Shown in pieces: positions 6,664 to 11,747 of a stretch of 11,747 bases of DNA. The stretch comes from Bacillota bacterium (lineage in GTDB: Bacteria > Bacillota > Clostridia > Acetivibrionales > JAFADI01), in the NCBI GenBank assembly GCA_023424965.1, contig JAFADI010000126.1, positions 1 to 11,747 of the forward strand, given 5' to 3'. The notes below the pieces were generated by a model. It was not told where the DNA came from. It searched no databases and saw only the letters and a list, made by a program, of their open reading frames with translations. The stretch's first letter is position 1. Each line of letters begins with the position of its first letter. A program made the translations under genes and the position numbers.

Positions 6664-7584
6664 ATGAAAAAAATAGAAAGGGTGTATATATCCGGCCTTG
6701 GGGCCGTGGGCTGCGCCTACGGGAGCAAGATATATGACATGGACCCCGCCTGCTTGAAGGTAATTGCAAGCAAGGAGCGCATCCACCGGTATACCGAGAA
6801 AGGCATCACCATCAACGGCAAGCCCTATTCCTTCAACTATATTCATCCGGGAGAACAGGCGGAGCCTGCAGATCTGATTCTTGTGGCCGTAAAGCAGCAC
6901 CACCTGCTCCAGGCAATCGAAGACATGAGGAATTTTGTGGGCAAAGACACCATCATCCTATCCCTCCTGAATGGAATTTCCAGTGAAGAAATCCTCGGCG
7001 CCCACTTCGGTATGGATAAATTGCTGTATGCCTATTGTGTGGGGATCGACGCCGTCAGGGAAGAAACCCGCGTGTACTTCAGCAACGGGGGCAAAGTGGT
7101 GTTCGGGGAAAAGAACAACCAAACCATTTCTTCCAATACCGCAGCAGTCAAGGAGTTCTTTGAAAGGGCCCACATCCCCTATTCCATCCCTGAGGATATG
7201 ATGAGGTCCCTCTGGTGGAAATTCATGCTGAACGTGGGAATAAATCAAACCTCTGCCGTCTTGAAAGCTCCCTACGGTGTTTTTCAGACCATCCCCGAGG
7301 CCAGGGAGCTTATGGAATCCACCTGCCGGGAAGTTGTGCGCCTTTCGGTGGAAACTGGCATCAATCTCACCGACGATGATATTGCCGACTTCATCCGGGT
7401 GCTGGGTACCCTGGGGGCCGACGGGAAAACCTCCATGCTGCAGGATGTGGAAGCCGGAAGGAAAACGGAGGTTGAAATATTTGCCGGTACCATCATCGAG
7501 CTGGGGAAAAAATACGGCGTTCCCACGCCCATCAACGATACCCTTTATAAGATGATAAGAACCCTCGAGCAAAGCTACACCTGA
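6664..7584 (+). CDS. 2-dehydropantoate 2-reductase (ketopantoate reductase) family protein
   Basis: This 306-residue protein is expected to reduce ketopantoate to pantoate with NADPH, a step towards pantothenate and coenzyme A. The N-terminal Rossmann fold shows GLGAVG at 11-16 after a first beta strand (VYIS). The family segments 'LVAVKQHH' (73-80) and 'LLNGISSEE' (101-109) follow. The C-terminal domain has the catalytic-type lysine K186 in 'WWKFMLNVGINQTSA', with N190 and N194 nearby, and the family signature 'KTSMLQDVEAGRKTEVE' (255-271). Its length is normal. ATG 6664 has AAAGGGG at 6649-6655. No panB, panC or other pantothenate gene is adjacent, and this family includes members acting on other 2-keto acids, so the substrate is not certain. 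Confidence 0.85.
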   Translation: MKKIERVYISGLGAVGCAYGSKIYDMDPACLKVIASKERIHRYTEKGITINGKPYSFNYIHPGEQAEPADLILVAVKQHHLLQAIEDMRNFVGKDTIILSLLNGISSEEILGAHFGMDKLLYAYCVGIDAVREETRVYFSNGGKVVFGEKNNQTISSNTAAVKEFFERAHIPYSIPEDMMRSLWWKFMLNVGINQTSAVLKAPYGVFQTIPEARELMESTCREVVRLSVETGINLTDDDIADFIRVLGTLGADGKTSMLQDVEAGRKTEVEIFAGTIIELGKKYGVPTPINDTLYKMIRTLEQSYT

Positions 7585-7616
7585 TTTTTGGTTCGGCGCA
7601 GCCGGTTGACTGACAC

Positions 7617-7651
7617 AAAAGCACCGGAAACCTGTGGTTTTCGGTGCTTTT
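7617..7651. terminator. Bidirectional terminator between the convergent reductase and potD genes
   Basis: A 12-bp stem (7621-7632 with 7636-7647, one G-T mismatch/wobble) has a 3-base loop. It is flanked by AAAA on the left and TTTT on the right, so it works as an intrinsic terminator in both directions. It ends the reductase transcript (stop at 7584) and the polyamine operon (stop at 7683). Confidence 0.93.
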
Positions 7652-7682
7652 ATCTGCAGTTCAGTATGCTTTTTCGCCGTCC

Positions 7683-8729
7683 CTAATGGGATTTTATCTC
7701 CGTCCATATCTTGTCGTACAAAGGCAGCGTCTCCGCCAGGTCCTCAAAGACTTCGGAGTTTTTCAGGTCATCCTTGTCGGGATAGACGGACCTGTCGGAA
7801 GTCAGTTCGGCAGGCAGCTTTGCTTTTGCTTCGGTATGGGGTGTGGAATAGCCGATGAAATCGGCATTCTTAAATGCAGCTTCCGTGCTGCACATGTAGT
7901 TTATAAACAGTTCCGCCTCTTTTTTGTGCTTGCTTGCCTTCGGCACTGCCATGGCATCAAACCAGATATTGCTTCCTTCTTCCGGAATTACATACTCCAG
8001 ATCCGGATTCTCCCTCTTCATGTAAATGGCGTCACCGGACCAGACCACGGCCATGGCAGCTTCATTGCCGATCATCTTGTCCTTTACCTCATCCCCTACA
8101 TAAGCCAGCACCAACGGTTTTTGCTCGATGAGCATCTGTTTGGCCGCCTCCAGCTCTTCAGGCTTTTTGCTGTTCAGGGAATAGCCCAGCAGCTTCAGTG
8201 TTATACCGATGGAATCCCTCTGGCTGTCCAGCATCAGAATCTGTTTGCTGTACTTCTCATCCCAGAGTATTTCCCAGCTTTTAACGGGTTCCTGGACCAT
8301 GGTTTTATTATAGAGAATTCCTACCGTTCCCCACATGTAGGGGACGGAGTATGCGTTCTGAGGATCGTAGCCCAGGTTTTTGAAGCGTTCATCAATATAT
8401 TTGTAATTGGCCACATTGTTGAAGTCTATTTTGCTGAGCATGTCCTCGTCGATCATACGTTTGATCATATAGTCCGAAGGTATGACAACATCATAGTCGC
8501 TGCCCCCGGCTTTGAGCTTTGCGTACATGTCCTCATTGGTGGCAAATTCATCATAGATCACTTTCATGTTATATTCCTTCTGAAAGCTTTCCAGTACCGT
8601 CTTGTCAATATAGTCACCCCAGTTATAAACCTTGAGGGTGGCTTTCCCCTGGCCTCCACAGCCTGAAGCGGACAGGGAAATCACAATCATTAAGCATGCG
8701 ATCAGCGCTTTTTTAAAAAATGCGTTCAA
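7683..8729 (-). CDS. potD: Spermidine/putrescine ABC transporter substrate-binding lipoprotein
   Basis: This is the extracellular receptor that captures polyamines and delivers them to the permease. I chose TTG at 8729-8727 as the start, because AAGGAG lies eight bases upstream. A longer reading from TTG 8750 would put that binding site inside the gene. The 348-residue product begins MNAFFKKALIACLMIVISLS, a lipoprotein signal peptide with its lipid-attachment cysteine at residue 24 (SASGC). Residues corresponding to polyamine contacts of E. coli PotD are visible: W37 and Y40 in 'YNWGDY', Y87, D168 with D172, W230, and W256 with D258 in 'IWFDAMAVP'. This supports polyamines rather than another cation as substrate, but spermidine versus putrescine cannot be decided. 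It is the last gene of the operon, 28 bases after potC, and ends at a strong terminator. Confidence 0.92.
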   Translation of the reverse strand: MNAFFKKALIACLMIVISLSASGCGGQGKATLKVYNWGDYIDKTVLESFQKEYNMKVIYDEFATNEDMYAKLKAGGSDYDVVIPSDYMIKRMIDEDMLSKIDFNNVANYKYIDERFKNLGYDPQNAYSVPYMWGTVGILYNKTMVQEPVKSWEILWDEKYSKQILMLDSQRDSIGITLKLLGYSLNSKKPEELEAAKQMLIEQKPLVLAYVGDEVKDKMIGNEAAMAVVWSGDAIYMKRENPDLEYVIPEEGSNIWFDAMAVPKASKHKKEAELFINYMCSTEAAFKNADFIGYSTPHTEAKAKLPAELTSDRSVYPDKDDLKNSEVFEDLAETLPLYDKIWTEIKSH

Positions 8730-8757
8730 GTGACCTTCTCCTTTCGTCAATCAATTC

Positions 8758-9555
8758 CTATACCTCTTTCAGCTTGCTTGTTTTTTCATTGTCCTTTGAT
8801 AATCTATTGTTGATAATTATCAGCAGCAGCAGAACAAAAATGAACATCATGGTGAGCAGTGCATTAATTTTCGGGTTGATTCCGCGTCTGGCCATGGAAT
8901 AGATGGTAATGGCAATATTGGATACTCCCGAGCCGGTGGTGAAAAAGCTCACCACAAAATCGTCGATGGACATGGTAAAGGCGAGCAGGAAGCCCGTGAC
9001 AATTCCAGGCAGTATCTGAGGCAGTATGACCCTCCTGTAGGCGTATATGGGGGTCGCCCCCAGGTCCAGGGCCGCGTCGAAAACCTGGCTGTTGAGCTGC
9101 TTCAGTTTGGGCAGCACCGACAGAATAATAAAGGGCAGGTTGAAGGTTATATGTGCAAGCAGCATGGATATAAACCCGAGAGGTATTTTTACAAATATAA
9201 ACAGCAGCATTAAAGAAATCCCTGTGACAATGTCCGGATTCAACACGGGAAGATAGGTTATGTTCATGGTTATGGTCTTAGGCAGCTTCTTCATGTTGTG
9301 TATCCCTATTGCTGCAGCGGTTCCGACAACTGTGGCCAGAACAGAGGAAATGACCGCAACCAGCAGGGTGTAATACAGGGAAGTCATGATCTGCTGGTCC
9401 CTGAACAGCTCCCCGTACCATTTGAAGGTGAAGCCGTCCCAGTGGGCCCTTGATTTTGAGTTGTTGAAGGAATAGACTATCAGCACCAGAATAGGCGCAT
9501 AAAGAAAAAAGAAAATCAGAAAAGAATAGCTTCTTTTTAACGCCTTGATCACCAC
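8758..9555 (-). CDS. potC: Spermidine/putrescine ABC transporter permease PotC
   Basis: This 265-residue inner-membrane permease has about six membrane segments and forms the translocation channel with PotB. The cytoplasmic coupling (EAA) loop is clear: 'DAALDLGATPIYAYRRVILP' followed by LPGIVTG, the contact to the ATPase. Membrane segments lie at about 10-30, 62-86, 98-124, 130-150, 184-206 and 230-250. There are two adjacent GTG codons. GTG 9555 lies six bases after AGGAGG (9567-9562). GTG 9552 lies nine bases after it and overlaps the potB stop as GTGA, the usual translational-coupling arrangement. The first is given here, but 9552 is equally likely. The ribosome binding site lies within the last codons of potB. 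Confidence 0.93.
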   Translation of the reverse strand: MVIKALKRSYSFLIFFFLYAPILVLIVYSFNNSKSRAHWDGFTFKWYGELFRDQQIMTSLYYTLLVAVISSVLATVVGTAAAIGIHNMKKLPKTITMNITYLPVLNPDIVTGISLMLLFIFVKIPLGFISMLLAHITFNLPFIILSVLPKLKQLNSQVFDAALDLGATPIYAYRRVILPQILPGIVTGFLLAFTMSIDDFVVSFFTTGSGVSNIAITIYSMARRGINPKINALLTMMFIFVLLLLIIINNRLSKDNEKTSKLKEV

Positions 9556-10373
9556 AGCCCACCTCCTTCACTTTCTTTTTCATACCTGGACATAATGCCC
9601 ATGGATAAAAGGATAAAAATCATAAGGACAAAGGAAAGGGAGGATCCGAAGCCCCAATCCCTCGTTGTCAGGAACTGCTGCTCGATCAGGTTCCCCACCA
9701 GCATGAACTGGCCTCCGCCAAGCAGTCTGGAGATTACAAAGGTGGTGACTGCAGGCATGAAAACCATGGTTATTCCCGACATGACGCCGGGAAGGCTCAA
9801 GGGAAATATGATTCTCTTGAAGGTTATGTATGGCGTTCCTCCCAGGTCCTCCGATGCTTCAATCACCGACCGGTCTATTTTTTTCAGAACGGAATAGATG
9901 GGCAGCACCATAAAAGGCAGAAAATTATAGACCATGCCCAGGATAACCGCGCTTTCGGTATACAAAATATTAAAGCCGGGAAGTCCCAAAAAATTGAGAA
10001 ATCCGTAAATGGGCCCGTTTTTTTCAAGCAGTGTCATCCATGCATAGGTTCTGGCAAGGAAGTTCATCCACATGGGTACCACAAACAGAACAATCAATAT
10101 GCTTTTATTGGATAGATTTCTTTCCGCCAGGATCATGGCCATGGGATAACCCAGCACAAGGCAAAAGACCGTGCTGATGACGGCCAGCTTTATAGACCTC
10201 AAAATCACTAGAAGATACAGAGGTTCAAAAACCCTTGTCAAATGGGTCAAAGTAAAAGTGATTCCTGAATCCTCAACAGAAAATACACTGTAGAAAAAGA
10301 TCAGGACCATGGGAACCGCAGTGAAAATCACCATCCAGAGAATATAGGGATAGGCCAGCCAATTCCTTTTCAT
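9549..10373 (-). CDS. potB: Spermidine/putrescine ABC transporter permease PotB
   Basis: This 274-residue permease is the partner of PotC. It has an N-terminal membrane segment at about 8-30, further segments at about 60-84, 92-115, 138-158, 195-215 and 245-265, and an EAA loop 'EASEDLGGTPYITFKRIIFP' followed by LSLPG. The start ATG at 10373 overlaps the potA stop as ATGA, so the two are probably translationally coupled. AAGAAGG (10390-10384) supplies a ribosome binding site at a 10-base spacing. Its end overlaps the potC start by a few bases. Confidence 0.93.
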   Translation of the reverse strand: MKRNWLAYPYILWMVIFTAVPMVLIFFYSVFSVEDSGITFTLTHLTRVFEPLYLLVILRSIKLAVISTVFCLVLGYPMAMILAERNLSNKSILIVLFVVPMWMNFLARTYAWMTLLEKNGPIYGFLNFLGLPGFNILYTESAVILGMVYNFLPFMVLPIYSVLKKIDRSVIEASEDLGGTPYITFKRIIFPLSLPGVMSGITMVFMPAVTTFVISRLLGGGQFMLVGNLIEQQFLTTRDWGFGSSLSFVLMIFILLSMGIMSRYEKESEGGGLW

Positions 10374-11416
10374 TGCGGGCCCACCTTCTTCATTATATGA
10401 ATATCGCTCGGAATCACATTTAGGCCCACGCTGCTATTTACAGGCTCCATGACGGTACTGTGAACGATCCAGTGAATACCTTCACTTTCAACCATCATTT
10501 CATAATGCACACCCTTGAATACGACGGACTTGACTTCTCCCGCGATCATGCCGTCGCCGGCATTTACCAGCTTGATATCCTCCGGACGTATGACCACATC
10601 CACCTTTTCGTTGGCTTCAAAGCCCTTGTCCACACATTCAAACCTGCGTCCGGCAAATTCAATCGTACAGTCCTGGATCATGGTACCGTCCACAATGTTG
10701 CTCTCTCCGATGAAATCTGCAACGAAAGCATTTTTCGGTTCGTTGTAAATGTCGGTGGGCGTTCCGATCTGCTGAATGGAACCGTGATTCATGATGACAA
10801 TGGTGTCGGACATGGTGAGAGCTTCTTCCTGGTCGTGGGTAACATAGACAAAGGTTATCCCAAGCCTTTTCTGTATGTTTTTAAGCTCTATCTGCATTTC
10901 CTTCCGGAGCTTCAAGTCAAGAGCTCCCAGAGGCTCGTCGAGCAGCAGCACTTCAGGCTCATTCACCAGAGCTCTTGCAATGGCAACCCGCTGCTGCTGG
11001 CCTCCGCTCAAAGACTCGGCCATTCTGTTCTCAATGCCGGGCAAATTGACAAGCTCCAGAATCTCTCCGACCTTCCGGTCGATCTCCTTTTTGGAGGCTT
11101 TTTTTATTTTCAAGCCAAAGGCTATGTTTTCGTAGACATTCATGTGGGTGAAAAGGGCATACTTCTGGAATACGGTATTTACCTTTCTTTTAAAAGGAGG
11201 AAGATCGTTGATATTTTTCCCTTCGAAGATGATTTCTCCGTTGGATGGCTGTTCAAAGCCTCCAATAATTCTCAGGGTGGTGGTTTTGCCGCAGCCGCTG
11301 GGACCCAGCAGTGTGAGAAACTCATTGCGGAGTATATACAAATTGATATTTTTTAAAACTTCAGTGCCGTTATAGTCCTTAGAAATATTGGACAACCTGA
11401 TGATTTCCTCCGACAT
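10370..11416 (-). CDS. potA: Spermidine/putrescine ABC transporter ATP-binding protein PotA
   Basis: This 348-residue ATPase powers polyamine import. It shows Walker A GPSGCGKT at 38-45, Q84 of the Q-loop in 'VFQKYALF', the ABC signature LSGGQ at 136-140, Walker B VLLLDE at 156-161, the D-loop 'GALD', and H194 of the switch region in 'VTHDQEEA'. After the nucleotide-binding domain a C-terminal TOBE-type regulatory domain (about 240-345, with 'VVIRPEDIKL' at 274-283) is present, as in PotA/MalK-type importers. The start ATG 11416 has a modest purine-rich site, GGGGG at 11428-11424, seven bases upstream, weaker than those of its neighbours. It is the first gene of the operon. Clostridial pot operons often begin with a cupin/HTH regulator, and none is present here. 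Confidence 0.95.
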   Translation of the reverse strand: MSEEIIRLSNISKDYNGTEVLKNINLYILRNEFLTLLGPSGCGKTTTLRIIGGFEQPSNGEIIFEGKNINDLPPFKRKVNTVFQKYALFTHMNVYENIAFGLKIKKASKKEIDRKVGEILELVNLPGIENRMAESLSGGQQQRVAIARALVNEPEVLLLDEPLGALDLKLRKEMQIELKNIQKRLGITFVYVTHDQEEALTMSDTIVIMNHGSIQQIGTPTDIYNEPKNAFVADFIGESNIVDGTMIQDCTIEFAGRRFECVDKGFEANEKVDVVIRPEDIKLVNAGDGMIAGEVKSVVFKGVHYEMMVESEGIHWIVHSTVMEPVNSSVGLNVIPSDIHIMKKVGPQ

Positions 11417-11494
11417 GTCCGTTCCCCCACAAAACAGTTATTTTTCTTGGCAATGCGTTTCTACATTTTCCGCAAATATATAACAAACAATGTA

Positions 11495-11523
11495 TTTTTA
11501 ACATATTACAGCAGTAAAGTCAA
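11495..11523 (-). promoter_or_regulatory. Candidate promoter for the potABCD operon
   Basis: On the minus strand, TTGACT (11523-11518) matches the -35 consensus at five of six bases. A 17-base spacer leads to TAAAAA (11500-11495), which matches the -10 at only four. It lies after the two rRNA-side terminators and about 80 bases before the potA start. The surrounding AT-rich stretch allows other -10 choices. Confidence 0.35.
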
Positions 11524-11541
11524 TATAAAAAGAATGTATTT

Positions 11542-11569
11542 AAAATGCCCGGAATTCCAGGGCCGGGCA
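11542..11569 (-). terminator. Second hairpin terminator after the 5S rRNA
   Basis: On the minus strand, a 7-bp GC-rich stem, TGCCCGG (11569-11563) with CCGGGCA (11552-11546), has a 10-base loop and is followed by TTTT (11545-11542). It lies 19 bases beyond the first rRNA terminator and probably backs it up, keeping rRNA transcription out of the pot operon. Confidence 0.75.
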
Positions 11570-11584
11570 CGCCGTTTAGATATG

Positions 11585-11620
11585 TAAAGACCCTCCTGTT
11601 GGGGAAACCAAAGGAGGGTC
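11585..11620 (-). terminator. Terminator directly after the 5S rRNA
   Basis: On the minus strand, GACCCTCCT pairs with AGGAGGGTC (outer arms at 11620-11612 and 11597-11589). An inner TTGG/CCAA stem and a 5-base loop extend it, with a single bulged base. It is followed by TTTA (11588-11585). It begins seven bases after the 5S 3' end, the usual position of the final terminator of an rRNA operon. Confidence 0.85.
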
Positions 11621-11627
11621 ATATAAA

Positions 11628-11744
11628 TCTGGCGGCGACCTACTTTTCCGGGATGCAACCATCCAAGTATCATCGGCACGGAGAAGCTTAACTGCCGTGT
11701 TCGGTATGGGAACGGGTGTGGCCTTCTCGTAATAACCACCAGAA
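11628..11744 (-). rRNA. rrf: 5S ribosomal RNA
   Basis: The minus strand shows the conserved 5S blocks in order: a 5' 'TCTGGTGG', 'GAGAAGGCCACACCCGTTCC', 'CATACCGAACACGGCAGTTA', 'GCTTCTCCGTGCC', 'GATGATACTTGG', 'GGATGGTTGCATCCCGG' and the 3' 'GGTCGCCGCCAGA'. The 5' TCTGGTGG and 3' CCGCCAGA ends pair as helix I, setting the limits to about 117 nt, with an uncertainty of a few bases at each end. It is presumably the last gene of an rRNA operon whose 16S and 23S genes lie beyond the right edge. Confidence 0.96.
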
Positions 11745-11747
11745 AGT

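Noticed and set aside
7644..8666. 340-codon plus-strand reading frame antisense to potD
   Set aside because: It is a shadow of potD, whose product has a signal peptide and conserved binding residues. The antisense translation has no recognisable features.
8730..8750. Longer potD reading starting at TTG 8750
   Set aside because: It would place the strong AAGGAG site inside the coding region and add a charged extension ahead of an otherwise standard lipoprotein signal peptide.
10460..11356. 298-codon plus-strand reading frame antisense to potA
   Set aside because: It is a shadow of potA, which carries all ABC ATPase motifs in the correct order.
11506..11739. 77-codon open reading frame on the minus strand
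   Set aside because: It lies across the 5S rRNA and its terminators, so it is not a protein gene.

Overview
The window looks like an ordinary chromosomal segment of a Gram-positive, low-to-moderate-GC Clostridia-type bacterium. The evidence is strong AGGAGG ribosome binding sites, sigma-A-like promoters, intrinsic terminators, GTG and TTG starts, a lipoprotein-type polyamine-binding protein and a Firmicutes-like 5S rRNA. No species can be named from the sequence alone. I see no transposon, phage, CRISPR array or obvious defence system.

Layout, left to right. (1) Positions 1-67, minus strand: the first codons of a gene running off the window, probably a UbiA-type prenyltransferase. It diverges from a hemolysin III/PAQR-family membrane protein (235-879, plus). 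(2) About 420 non-coding bases with a good promoter (944-972) and a long, apparently structured leader, then a DEAD-box RNA helicase with a DbpA-type C-terminal RNA-binding domain (1304-2917, plus) and a clean terminator. (3) A membrane-anchored GGDEF-EAL cyclic-di-GMP enzyme (3078-4904, plus). (4) On the minus strand, a 66-residue zinc-ribbon protein with an RGG-rich tail (4953-5153) with its own strong promoter. Its ribosome binding site lies inside a perfect 12-bp inverted repeat. Upstream of it is an MscS-family channel (5366-6454, minus). (5) A ketopantoate reductase-family gene (6664-7584, plus) ending at a bidirectional terminator. (6) A tightly packed polyamine ABC-transporter operon on the minus strand, transcribed potA-potB-potC-potD (11416 down to 7683) with 4-7 nt overlaps between the first three genes. 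(7) 5S rRNA on the minus strand (about 11744-11628), presumably the end of an rRNA operon lying beyond the right edge, followed by two hairpin terminators before the pot operon.

The pot genes form one functional unit: ATPase, two permeases and a lipoprotein receptor for spermidine/putrescine uptake. The other genes look like independent single-gene units. The most interesting points are regulatory RNA candidates. One is the 12-bp stem that would mask the zinc-ribbon gene's Shine-Dalgarno sequence. The other is the roughly 325-nt leader of the helicase. Both genes encode likely RNA-interacting proteins, so a shared cold or translation-stress response is a reasonable but unproven idea.
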